Shown here: positions 44,291-55,236 of the stretch, in pieces
Layout: the number at the start of each line of letters is the position of its first letter
How positions within the stretch are numbered: position 1 is the first letter of the stretch
Source: Piezodorus guildinii
Taxonomy: Eukaryota; Arthropoda; Insecta; Hemiptera; Pentatomidae
Direction: 5' to 3'
NCBI GenBank assembly: GCA_023052935.1
Contig: CM041292.1
Location: forward strand, 80,734,169-80,798,168
DNA length: 64,000 bases
Position numbers and translations under genes: made by a program
The notes under the pieces: generated by a model
Seen by the model: the letters and a program-made list of their open reading frames with translations, nothing else
The model's database searches: none
Told to the model about the DNA's origin: nothing

Positions 44291-45447
44291 GTGAAGTTTA
44301 AAAAATCGAATGATCAGTAGGTTGATTTTTCAGTAGAACTAAATGAGAAATATTTTTTTTTCTTTTTTGTTATTTCCCTGGAATCCATGGATTATCAGTT
44401 AAATGACTGGCAAATGTACCTTAAGGGGCGATTTTCGAAAATTTTGCGGTAAAGATACACCGGAAACTCACTCGGTCTGGACAAGAGGATCCTTGCTGCG
44501 GTTAATGGGAATATAGATTAAGGAAATCTGTAGCTGTACGTCCGTCAGTAGAATAAAAGAAACGTCGGATCTAATATCTTTATTTGGATTATATTTATGT
44601 AAAAACGCTAAACGTCATATCTTGAGGGAGAATTAATTAGTCGAATTGGGAAAATTTATGGTTATAAACGAATTTTATCATTCACACACTTATGTGGTCC
44701 TTGCAATGTTCTAAAAATGACAGTTCCAATGAAGCCGAAATTTTTAATGAAGTTTCCCCTAACCGTCTAGACGTGCAATGAAACAGAATTTCAGAAAACT
44801 CGTCCTCTAATTGGTTAAAAAAAAAGTTTAATACTTAAAAAAAAAAATATTATAAAATAATAAAAAAACACATACAACTTCTGATTTAAAATTCTTTAAA
44901 CTTAAATCAAAATTTAAGAACTCATTTCTACAATAATCAAGTTTCTTCTTGTACAATAATCACATCAAAGCATAATCATTCCGATCTCACTAGTGTTCGA
45001 TAAGATAGCGAATTTATAACAAATATGGATATAGAAATTCGTATCCATCTTTTGGGTGTAGGCTTTCATAGAAACACGTTCAATTCTTATAATATTGTAA
45101 TAATTTTAAGTGATTTTAAAATTCACATTAGAAAATAAAGGAACTTGTTTTTAAGCCCCGATAACACAGTTTTTTTTGTTGTTTTTTTGTATGTGAATAG
45201 CTTCACTTACATTTAACGTAGGAAAAGAGTAGTAACCACATACAAAGATTGTGTTTAAAAGCTTAAACGTATTGAGTGATTATAGGTATACCTAAATTAT
45301 ACAGAATGAAATTAATATCAGTCACAAAATAGTAACTTTCTTTATTTTTCATAACACTAGTTGAGAGAGTAACCCATTTATCGATAACGTAGTTATACTC
45401 AAACTTTCTCTCTCCATCTTGAGAAACGTGTTACTTAAATTCCTTAT
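44291..45447. other. AT-rich non-coding stretch
   Basis: No gene or repeat recognised. Confidence 0.5.
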
Positions 45448-45868
45448 ACAATTAAAACGACAAGAAATTGCACGACTTTTTCGGCTACCACAACACTTAG
45501 CAGACTAACGTTCTAATCTTCCACTAAACTACAAACGGCTCATTTACATAAGGCCAATCTGGACTTACGGATTTGAGCTTTGGGGCTCAACTAAATCCTC
45601 TTTAATATCCTCAATGCTCCATCCTTGCGGCGAGTAAGCTCATCCATACAGACCTTGATGTTCAATATGTTTCTGACAGCCTGAACCAGAAACAAATCCT
45701 TCCATAACTTCATTCCCACTCGAGACCTTCAGGTTTAGAATAATTTTTAGATTCCTGCCAATAGATAGCATCTCAACTAGACTGTTTCATGTCATTTGTC
45801 TATCATCATATTTATTTACTGGTTGTGTTATGTAATATAGCTTTAAATATCAATAAATAATTAATAAA
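45448..45868 (+). pseudogene. Jockey-like ORF2 3' fragment
   Basis: Translates as LKRQEIARLFRLPQHLAD-stop-RSNLPLNYKRLIYIRPIWTYGFELWGSTKS, then decays through frameshifts. The 3' UTR ends AAATATCAATAAATAATTAATA. Colinear with 3460-3976. Several stops; a small deletion removes part of the YxTIxRPIWT block. Confidence 0.85.
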
Positions 45869-47332
45869 AAAATAATATTTTCTCTCTTATCATAAGCGCG
45901 CGTGAATTTATATCAATACAAAATGAAACATTTGCGAGTAAAACCGCGGGTTACATGAAATAAATATATGAAATAATAACAAAATCAAGAACAAAAAAAA
46001 CTTCCTTAAAAAGAAAAAAAAAATTGGGTGTAATTCATAGTTTGATATGTTGCAATAAAATGGAATAAAATTGTTAAAAGGGACAGAGGTTTGTTTTAAT
46101 TAAAAGCGAGGACGAATAGAGGCGGTATCGGTCGACCACCGGCGGGGTAGTATTCACAGGTGACAATCGGATTCTGCACAAAGCAGATAATGCCACCTCC
46201 GTATTCCTACACGCTCCCGCGACAACCTCCATTTTTGATCATCATCACAAAAGGAACCGATAAACAAACTTCTACTCTGATGTGTCCATAGAAAACCCCT
46301 ACGGATTATAGCTTTAATTGCCGAACAATAAATAACATTTCCTTCGAATTATTTATTGATATTAATAAATCAAAATCCGTCTAATACAGTTTTTTTTTAT
46401 TATAATATTTCTTAACGCATTATAAAACATATCACAACTCATATTTATTTGGATAATGTCTGGCATAAGCGAAAAAATATATGCAAAATTTATTTATAGA
46501 CGTCGCATGAAAAATGAATGAGTCAGACTTCAGAGCTACCGTTTAGAATTAATAAGTGTATTGCAATAACACCTCTATTATTATCATTTTTTATTTAGTC
46601 TAAACTCAATAATAACCCCTAGATAAAAAGAAAAAAATAATAGCACTCTAAAAAAAAAAAAAAAAAAATTTGAGAAGTTATGTTTCAAGATATGCAGAAT
46701 TAAAATAACGGATAAAAAAAATTCGTCCGCCCAAGGCTTTTCTCTGAAACTCCAGGATGTATTACAGATATTTTTTCGGACGAGGATCTTAACATCTTCC
46801 GCCTTGATTTTTTCAAATGGCGGTAAATTAAAAATGTTTTTTATTCAATAACTCCCTTACTTTTAAAGATAGAGAAAAACAGTATTGATTTTTAGAATCA
46901 GGACACCGTGAATAATGTTTTTAAAACTCTATAATTATGCCCTTAATCAATAAAAAAATAAATAAATAAATTGTATAAACTTGCAGAATCAGTACATAAG
47001 AGGACCAAGATAAGAATCGTTTGAAATAAAAAAATAAAATTACATGGTCGTCAACTTTTAAGAGATCTGATTTTCCAGTAACTCGGTTACTTTCAAAGAT
47101 AGAATAATACTTTCCCTTACTATGTATTTCATATGTAGGTAGCTGAAAATAATAATGCTTAGTGTAATGGAACTAGGAATTTGAATTTTAATTAGTCAAA
47201 GGTAATTAAAATAAGGGGAAAGGAAAGTGTAATAAAGTGCAGTACATATACTTTTAGTTTAATATTTTCATAATCAACCATATAAGTCACTAAACAAAAA
47301 AAAAAAAAATTATTTAAAAAAATTATTTATTT

Positions 47333-47335
<3 letters not shown>
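45869..47335. other. Non-coding stretch with one GC-rich patch
   Basis: The patch 46,095-46,300 is markedly GC-richer (GGTCGACCACCGGCGGGG) and unrecognised. A Rep-C right-end scrap (ATACTTTCCCTTACTATGTA…GTAGGTAGCTGAAAAT) lies at about 47,105-47,155. No gene. Confidence 0.45.

Positions 47336-47397
<62 letters not shown>
47336..47397. repeat. (AT)n microsatellite
   Basis: About 62 bp of AT dinucleotides. Confidence 0.95.
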
Positions 47398-47401
<4 letters not shown>

Positions 47402-48886
47402 CATTCTTCATTTACATTAAAAAAAGTAGTTCACTCTTACATTATTAATTTTTGCTCGTTAAGATAAACCGTGCTTTAAAAAACACCATCAATTGTTTAA
47501 AAAAAGACTTAATGAGAAAATAAAAACTACATGTCTCTCATACAATTAGAAAGTCATTTATACAAACGCCTTAAATCACTTTTGTGACAGTGCAACTTAA
47601 GACATAATACAAACCAATGAATTTCCATTCATTGAGATGTTTTGCTGAATACGAAAAACATAAAAAAGTGGTAGATACATCAAAGGAAACTAACACCAGG
47701 AAAAAAAGAGAAAAAGATCCTGTATAATTCAAACAGAAATGTCATGAGAACCAGTCCACATCTATTATAGTAGGAACCAGGAGCAAAACAGAATGTTTTG
47801 TGTCTTTCCTAAAAATTTGGTATGTTTTGAGAGAGGTTCATATTTGTACATTAGGGGACAGTAAATCAATTAAAAGCAGGTATATTTTAGCGAATCATCA
47901 GTATTTCACTGTTCACATAATGCTATGCCAACTATAAAAAAAAAACAACCAATAATTTTATTTTTACTATCCGGCAGAAATTACAGTATTTCTGATTTGG
48001 AAAATGATTGGATTATTTTTATATTTTTTCCGCTAAATATTAAACGTTAATAAATCTTTTTCATTTTTATAAAATGATAATTAAAAAAATATAAAAATAG
48101 CCTAGTTCTTTTCTACCTAATATACAAAATACAAGCTTTTAAAAACTATATTTTATAGATAATAATCCTTTGTAATGGCCATTAAAACAAATCATTAGCA
48201 CATAACAAGATTCTACAGAAAACGAAGTGAATATACGAGCGATGTGAAGTTATCATGACCCAAGAATTGGATCGACGGAAGCCCAGTTTATGTGGTATTT
48301 CTGTAATTAGCTATTCTTTTATTGCACAATTCCTTATTACGGATTTTTTTATTGTTAATACGAGTTTACAGAATTTTATCATTTTTGTATTTTATAACGG
48401 GATTTTTATATTTTGCTATGGTCATCATCTCATACATAATACATAAAAAAATAAATTTAAAAAAATTGTTATGAATTTACTGTTTCTTTTTGGCATTCCG
48501 TAATGTTACTTATAAATTCAGAAAGTCTGGAAAAGGAAATTTAGGGCCAGACCGAAATAGAATTTTTCTTGATAATGCCAACACATATTTGTATGCTATG
48601 ATTTTTTTTTCAATAGCTTCACATCAGTTCCAAAATATAAAAAGGCTGCAAATGAAAATAATATTAACTGTTCATGAATTAAAAATCTAAATATCAAAAT
48701 ATAGATATGTTTTATTATAATCTACTCCCAAAATTATAATTGTACAAACATTATCGAACTTGACTCTATTAAAAAAATAAAAAATTATTCAAGACTTACT
48801 GAAACCAACCAATCCTTACTAATATCATTTATGTGGGTATCCGTCATCTCAAATTTTGCCAATTATAAAATAAATAAAAAAAGTCA
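47398..48886. other. AT-rich non-coding stretch
   Basis: No gene. The open frames at 48255-48446 and 48490-48690 are AT-driven and unsupported. Confidence 0.5.
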
Positions 48887-49090
48887 TTAAAACCGCAGGT
48901 GGTCCTGGGATTTTTTAATGGGAGTAAAAAATCCTTAGTTATACCGTCATTAGAAGGAGACGTAAAAAGGTGGTCCCGAGCCTGTGCGATGTCAGGTACT
49001 CGTTAAAGATCCCTATCCTAATTAATCCTGGATAGGCAAAATTTAAGACTCCCACTGTAGCATCGTCCGATTAGCCAAAGTAGCATAAAG

Positions 49091-49103
49091 TGACATTAAA
49101 TGA
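49091..49103. repeat. TSD, left copy (retroinsertion in SINE-A)
   Basis: TGACATTAAATGA, repeated exactly at 49294-49306. Confidence 0.92.
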
Positions 49104-49293
49104 TTTTTTTTTTTTTTTTCTTATCCTCCAACTTTATTTACAAAATAAATACACAAACATTTCATGTATATAAAGCAACAATGGTATATACAGTCCACGG
49201 CTCAGGCCTCGTATTGCCCGTTGGCATTCTAAGGTTCCTTTCGCACTAGGCGCGGTATGCGCTTGAGGAGTGGGGTGGCTTTGTGCCTTTGCA
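49104..49293 (-). mobile_element. Poly(A)-tailed retroinsertion, possible processed pseudogene end
   Basis: The insert is 190 bp, minus strand. It begins with T16 on plus (the A tail), and on the minus strand an AATAAA lies about 14 bases before the tail, as in a polyadenylated mRNA. The upstream half is GC-richer. One minus-strand frame reads a basic peptide (…LLKRIPRLVRKEP) to a TAG, followed by an AT-rich 3'-UTR-like stretch. This looks like a 5'-truncated retrocopy of a host or element mRNA. The source gene is not recognised. Confidence 0.7.
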
Positions 49294-49306
49294 TGACATT
49301 AAATGA
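49294..49306. repeat. TSD, right copy (retroinsertion in SINE-A)
   Basis: Exact partner of 49091-49103. Confidence 0.92.
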
Positions 49307-49541
49307 ACAAATAAAAAGTCAATAAAATTCCACACATGGATTATCATCATAGCCAACATATTCAATTCAATGAGAGTTTTTCGAAACTCAATATTTTCTT
49401 GCTAAGTGCATTTTTCGTTACGATGAGCTCATAACATAAATTGGTCAAACTGTACTTTTTTAAACATAAATGACACCACGTTTAATTTACACCCGAGCGA
49501 AGCAAAGGTCACTGATTAATAATACAATAAAAAGAAAAAAA

Positions 49542-50376
49542 ATCTGGTGAGCGAAACACACCACTGTCACTTACCTTCGTTGTTATAAAGTATTTAAGAA
49601 TTTTCATAACATTTATAGAAAATAAATTGCTAAGGAATTATTTAAATTAAGTTTAAATAGAAACATTTGTTTTATTAAATTTCTATTATATTATTATCTA
49701 CGGCAACCATTTAGTTTTTCGGCTTTTCATTACTTTCTGTTAACATTTAATATTATGTGTATATGATAATATTTTTTTCTAAAATTCTTAGCATTCCAAT
49801 GGTATATCACGCATGTATGTTACTGTTCTTATGTTTAAAATAATTGCATTTAAAAAATATTTTTGTTCGGTTTTCTCCTTTAGTTGTTTTTCAAATTCGC
49901 TCAAATTATATATTTACCTGCTTTTTAGCAATATTAATCAGATGATATCATCTATATAGTAAGTTCTATAAAATCTACAAAATTATAGGTACTTTAGAAG
50001 AAGAAATTTTGAAATATCGCCATTTAAGAGTAGACTATTTCAATAAGAATGAAACCTCAAAGCCCATTAAATTTTACAGAGGCATAGCGAGTTTAATAAA
50101 AATCGTTAGAACTTTTTGAAAACATGTTTGTAACATCTGGGGCCTATAAATGTCTTAAATATGAAACTTTAGTTTCATAGGAATTTTCGTTTACGCGCGG
50201 GAGTTACCACACAGACACACACACACACACACACACACAGACCTTTTTGTGGGACTTGGTTATTTAGACTCAGGGGGCCCTAAAAGGTGTATTTCCGTTG
50301 AAAACTGGAATTCGAAAATTTTCAAGATCGCAATACTTTCCTTTTTCAATATATTTCATATATAGGTAAGTGAAAG
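49542..50376 (+). repeat. Rep-C full copy 2
   Basis: About 835 bp. The left end is ATCTGGTGAGCGAAACACACCACTGTCACTTACCT with a break after CACC; the right end is CATATATAGGTAAGTGAAAG. The terminal inverted core is CACTTACCT / AGGTAAGTG. An internal (CA)n lies at about 50,214-50,240. No ORF. Confidence 0.85.
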
Positions 50377-51269
50377 TAAATATTTCCTTTTTATGTAATT
50401 TATGAATAAATCTTTATTGTACAATCTAAAACTTGACTGATAAATGAACTTAACATACGGAATAATTTGTATAAATAATCAAATAGTTGTTATTATTAAA
50501 AATTATATAAAATCTTCATTTTATAATAAAGAGACGAGTCGAAAGAGAACATGCCCAGATTTTTTATTCAAAAGAATTTGCACCTCAGTTACTTTTCCAT
50601 TACTGACATTAGTCCTAACTTTTTCCCATCTGGTACCTCGCCCTAGCTATTTGCATTTAAAGTATAGCCACCGGTGGCCGTCTCAACCCCTAATGAGACA
50701 TTACATTTTTTTAAGATTTTTTTTTTCAATTATCATAAAGTTATACAGATCACGTACCAAAGGTAGTTTCTTCGTACCACCTTTTACGGTATCACGGAAC
50801 AATTTAATGGCTTCAAGAAGTTCTACAGCCTTATATGTCGATATAGAATCTTAATTCTCTTTTTGTTTCGGGTTTGTCTGCAATAATCCATCAACGAGAT
50901 GAGGCATTCAGGAAGGAAACTGTTTTGTCTTTAGTGTTTTAGATTAAATGTTTAGCACTCAAATAAATATGTTCAGAGCGACCCATAGGGAATCCAATAC
51001 AGTACAGAAAGAATCGTACCGTCTCATGCTTAACCACTTAATTTCAACCAAGTAAGAATAACCTCTATTAAAATGCTGAGTATGGCCCAAGATGGTTTCC
51101 TGACCCATAATTCGATCTACAACTAATACAAGAATATAAATATTTATTAACTTGCCTCAATTATCTATGTGGGGTTCGATACCGGGATCTGGAGATTCAT
51201 AACACAGAGCCCAACCTCATTGAATCACCATATCACCAAATGAAGTCCCTCAGAAACCAGTATGGAAAA
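50377..51269. other. AT-rich non-coding stretch
   Basis: An open frame of 136 codons at 50444-50854 is AT-rich with no recognised domain; I do not call it a gene. Nothing else seen. Confidence 0.45.
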
Positions 51270-51722
51270 TCTGTTGCGCGCAACACACGACTTTCACTTA
51301 CCTAGGTTGTTAAAATCTATTTAAGAAATTTTAAATACATGTAAAGATAAAAATAAATTGCTAATGAATTAATTACATTTACGTGTAGCTCCAATAGAAA
51401 CATGGGTTTTATTAGATAATTTATTATATTATTATCAACGACATACAGTCAGTTATATCTGCTTTTCATAACTATACATTCATTTTTACAATTTTGTGTA
51501 TATGAGAATTTTTACATTCATTCACCTATATATGAAATAGTAAGAGAAAATATAGCGATCGTGAACAGTCCAGCACGAAAACGAAAAGGAGTACGAAAAT
51601 GAAATTTCATATTTGAGACAACTATTCGCCCAAGTTACAGAAACTTTTTTATCAAAATTAGCTAACCAGAAGTCACTTTATACAATGCATTTTGTACCTT
51701 TTTTCGTTTTACTCATTCTATT
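51270..51722. repeat. Rep-C hybrid, left arm of large inverted repeat
   Basis: Starts as a plus-orientation Rep-C left end (CAACACACGACTTTCACTTA). Near 51,515 it switches to a minus-orientation right end (TTCACCTATATATGAAATAG). From 51,370 to 51,722 it is the reverse complement of 52,874-53,225. Confidence 0.75.
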
Positions 51723-51974
51723 AAAACATTTAACACAAGGCCAGGAGTAGATTCAAGTTCGAACCTTACTCCCACCCCCTAACCTTAATAACAATAAATT
51801 AAAAGAATGACCATTATTAAATTAAATAAGGAATTCAAGAATTTGACAATATTAAAAGATTTTTTTTTGTTGTGTACGTAGAGATATAATACTGATTTAA
51901 TTTATTATAGTTTGATTATGAATTATTTAATTGTGATATTTATAATTGTTTAATCTTTAAATTAATATAATATT

Positions 51975-52105
51975 AAAGTGATATTAGTGGATGACTAAAA
52001 ATGCTGATGTATAGGCCCCGAAACGTTAATTATGTATAATGAACAATAAATGAATGATAGTTTAAAGAAGACACTGTTCGTAAATAACCTAATTAAACAA
52101 ATCAA
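51975..52105 (+). repeat. 130-bp direct repeat with hammerhead-like core, copy 1
   Basis: TATTAGTGGATGA…GAAACGTTAATTATGTATAA…AATGAATGATAGTTTAAAGA…AAATAACCTAATTAAA. Matches 53345-53475 closely in the same orientation. Confidence 0.8.
52003..52030 (+). ncRNA. Hammerhead-like core motif (degenerate)
   Basis: CTGATGT, a short GC-rich spacer, then CGAAACGTTAATT. Box 1 has one change at its last base, and stem II looks shortened compared with the partner at 53371. Confidence 0.3.
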
Positions 52106-52341
52106 ATCCATGTAGAATACATCAAATTATTTCTGATTTTTTTTTTAATTTATTCGGTAAGCTAGAATGACGAACAAGTGTAAATATTATTGTTTCTTAG
52201 ACTCATGAGAAATTTAGTTTCGTTAATTTGTTGATCTAAAAATAAGATTCTAAAAATTACGATTTCAATTTTGTTTACATAAGTGTAACGAATATCTATT
52301 AGAATTTTGTTTTTTGTTTTTTTTTATTATAGAATTATAAT

Positions 52342-52345
<4 letters not shown>

Positions 52346-52394
<49 letters not shown>
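52346..52394. repeat. (AT)n microsatellite
   Basis: About 49 bp of AT dinucleotides. Confidence 0.95.
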
Positions 52395-52397
<3 letters not shown>

Positions 52398-52579
52398 ATA
52401 ATAGAATACATAGAACAAAGGATTAGAATTTAAGGCTCTGCTTACTTATCGATATCCTTTTGGTTTATAATTTTCAATAATAAGCCTGTGTAATCGACCA
52501 AAAACAAAATTACTTCTCTCCCCTTAAAATTTGAAGGCTTAAAGCCCTGAAACTTTAATAAAAATGAAATTATGTAATT

Positions 52580-53075
52580 TCTTGATTGCTTTTGCGAATG
52601 GAAAAAATAGTTTTGCTCTTCTATCCTTTAGTTGATCATAAAAATTCGTCCAACTTGTATATTTAGCCGCCCTTTATCAATGTTATTAAGATGATATGAT
52701 TAATCTTTTGGAATGTACAAAGTTAAAGATAGTTTAGAGGAAGACAATTTAAAATATCGGCATTTAAGTCCTGTCAGACTATTTCAATTAGAATTAAACC
52801 TACATGATGTTAATAAAGCCCATTACATTTTACATCAATATAGTGAGTTTAATCAAAATGGTTAGAGTCGATTATGAGTAAAACGAAAAAAGGTACAAAA
52901 TGCATTGTATAAAGTGACTCTTCTGGTTAGCTGATTTTGATAAAAAAGTTTCTGTAACATCTTGGGCGTATAGTTGTCTCAAATATGTAATTTAATTTTC
53001 GTACTCCTTTTCGTTTTCGTAATGGACTTTTTACGATCGCAATACTTTCTCTTACTATTTCATATATAGGGAAAT
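52580..53075 (+). repeat. Rep-C right half; right arm of large inverted repeat
   Basis: Colinear with 49,845-50,376, including GGCATTTAAG, the TTGTAACATC-type block, the TCGTTTTCG block and a right end (CATATATAGGGAAATGAATG). It lacks the CA tract. The segment 52,874-53,225 pairs with 51,370-51,722 in inverted orientation. Confidence 0.75.
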
Positions 53076-53221
53076 GAATGTAAAAATTCTCACATACACA
53101 AAATTGTGAAAGCTAATGGATAGTTATGAAAAGCAGATATAACTGACTGTTTGTTGTAGATAATAATATAATAAATTATTTAATAAAACCCATGTTTCTA
53201 TTGGAGCTAAATGTAATAATT

Positions 53222-53346
53222 CATTATGAAATTTCATTTTCGTACTCCTTTACGTTTTCGTGCTGGTCTTTTCACGATCGCAAGAATTTCTCATACTATT
53301 TCATATTTAGGTAAATGAATGTAAAAATTCTCATATACACAAAATT
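53222..53346 (+). repeat. Partial duplication of Rep-C right end
   Basis: Repeats 52,982-53,107 directly (TCGTACTCCTT…CACGATCGCA…ATGAATGTAAAAATTCTCA). Confidence 0.75.
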
Positions 53347-53475
53347 GTTATTAGTGGATGATTAAAAATTCTGAAGATGAGGCGTGTAGGCACTGAAACG
53401 TTAATTATGTATAATGAAGAATAAATGAATGATAGTTTAAAGAAGAAACTGTTCCTAAATAACCTAATTAAATTA
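53345..53475 (+). repeat. 130-bp direct repeat with hammerhead-like core, copy 2
   Basis: Same-orientation partner of 51975-52105. Confidence 0.8.
53371..53406 (+). ncRNA. Hammerhead-like core motif (degenerate)
   Basis: CTGAAGATGAGGC…GGCACTGAAACGTTAATT. Box 1 is expanded. Stem II is partly complementary, and AATT on both sides could form a 4-bp stem I. Confidence 0.3.
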
Positions 53476-53714
53476 ATATACTCTTCATAGGATAATCTAA
53501 AAAAGGATTTGATTTCATGTTGAAAAATGTCATTCATACAGTTCTATTGCGATTTTCAGAGTAGTAACTTTATTTTCAAGTTGTTCTCTTGGCATATATA
53601 CTTAAGTAAACTTAGTATTATGATTTTCTTGATATATTATATTGGTTATCGACATACATATTACTTCTTCTAATTGACCGCAATCATGATATAGCTGTAA
53701 GTGATTCTGGAAAC

Positions 53715-54002
53715 ATGAAACCAGAGGTAAATGCAGACCAGAGCGGGACAGAGAAGAGTACTAAACACGAAGACGTGGGTTCCAGATTTGAACCAGGCAT
53801 TTATAAACACCTACGGGAAGAGATATTTTTAGAGGAGGCAGGCGATAGAGCCCGACCGCTGGAGATGGAAAAGGCTGTCACTTCTTGGATTACCAATACA
53901 ACTCAGAGCTTAAGTAAGGCCATCCGTTATATTCCGGTATCTCTAACCTTCTTCAGCGTGTTAACAAGTGTTAAAATCGGTTCTGACATCGCCGAGTACT
54001 AG
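53715..54002 (+). CDS. Unrecognised 95-aa ORF
   Basis: ATG to TAG, 95 aa, of more balanced base composition than the flanks. The N-terminal half is acidic and hydrophilic (KHEDVGSRFEPG, LREEIFLEEAGD). The C-terminal third has a mildly hydrophobic stretch (YIPVSLTFFSVLTSV). No domain is recognised and no poly(A) signal, intron or TE context ties it to a gene. It could be an exon, a decayed TE piece or chance. Confidence 0.2.
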   Translation: MKPEVNADQSGTEKSTKHEDVGSRFEPGIYKHLREEIFLEEAGDRARPLEMEKAVTSWITNTTQSLSKAIRYIPVSLTFFSVLTSVKIGSDIAEY

Positions 54003-54132
54003 AACTTGCATGGCGATCAATCGCAAAAAAAAACTATTAAAGCTCTCTTTCAACGCTACATAGTCATTTATATTTTCTTATATTACATACCCATTATATT
54101 TTCTTTTTCATTACAAAGTCATTTCGTCTTAC

Positions 54133-54887
54133 TTACACTTACCTATGTATGAAATATATAGTAAGGGAAAGTATTTCAATCGTGAAAATTCTCTAATTCC
54201 AGTTTTCAACGGCAATACACGTTTTAGGATCTCCTGAGTTTTCAAATAACCAAGTCCCGAAACCGGTAAGAATAGCGCGAAAATGAGAAGACGTGTAAAA
54301 AACGTGAAATTTCATATTTAAGAAAAATAGACGTCCGAGATGTTACACAATCGTATTCATTAAAATCGGCTGACCAGAGGTGCTACTTCATACCATCCAT
54401 TTTGCTCCTGTTTATAGTTTTCTCAATAACGGCTCTAACGATTTTGATTAATCCCGCTGTATGGATGTAAAATTTAATGGGCTTTAACATAATGTTGGTT
54501 TTAATCTGATTGAGATAGTCTGACAGGGCTTAAATGCCGATATTATGAATTTTCTTCCTCTAAAGTACCTTTAATTTTGTTAATTTAAAAAAAAAAATAG
54601 GCACATCATCTTATTATCATAGGATAAATAACGGCTAAATATTTATGTTGAGCAAATCAGATAAACAACTGAAAGAGAAAAATGCAAACATATTTTTTAT
54701 GCAGTTTTTGAACACAAGAATAGTATCTTAATATAGACGTATTATATACCGTTGGATAACTAAAGATTTTAGAGAAAAAAAAAATATTATCTAATAGATG
54801 AAATTGTAAAGGTTAATGGAGGTTGATAAAAAGGCTATGAAACTAACTGTTGTAGATAATGATATAATAGATTATTTAAGTAAACAC
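54133..54887 (-). repeat. Rep-C full copy 3, part 1 (split by Jockey-2)
   Basis: Minus orientation. The end CACTTACCTATGTATGAAAT is followed by ATCGTGAAAATTCTC, CAACGGCAATACACGTTTTA and AACCAAGTCCCG, then the internal blocks to AAACAC. It continues after Jockey-2 and its TSD at 59479-59594. Confidence 0.85.
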
Positions 54888-54898
54888 ATGTTTCTATT
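54888..54898. repeat. TSD, left copy (Jockey-2)
   Basis: ATGTTTCTATT, repeated exactly at 59468-59478. Confidence 0.88.
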
Positions 54899-55236
54899 TT
54901 TTTTTTTTAATTTCTTTATTTCCAGATCGGCTACGTGAGCCATACATGGTTTTTTTAAAATAAATTATTACAACTGGTAACAATGGAAAGAGTGGAGGTA
55001 TAGTCTCATACACGAGACGCCCCTAACGATAATAGATTTATAATTATTCCTAAGAATTGAATAATGAATTAAATTGATAACAGGACAAATGAATAAAATA
55101 CAAATTAAAGAAAAAAAATAATAAGATATAAATTAAAAGTTATATATAATGAAAAAAAAATAAAATAAGAATGATATAATTAAAATAAACCAACGAGATT
55201 AAATAATATAAGACTTATGAACCTAAATAATAATAT

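Larger units (their letters stand above)
48887..49308 (+). repeat. SINE-A copy 6, 5'-truncated and interrupted
   Basis: Starts inside the tRNA head at AAAACCGCAGG and runs through the body to the GTGACATTAAATGA tail, where a 190-bp insertion (49104-49293) splits it. Flanks AATAAAAAAAGTCA (left) and AATAAAAAGTCA (right) look like its own TSD. Confidence 0.85.

Noticed and set aside
50444..50854. 136-codon plus-strand ORF
   Set aside because: Long for chance in AT-rich DNA, but no domain, no conserved motif and mixed low-complexity composition. Not enough to call a gene.
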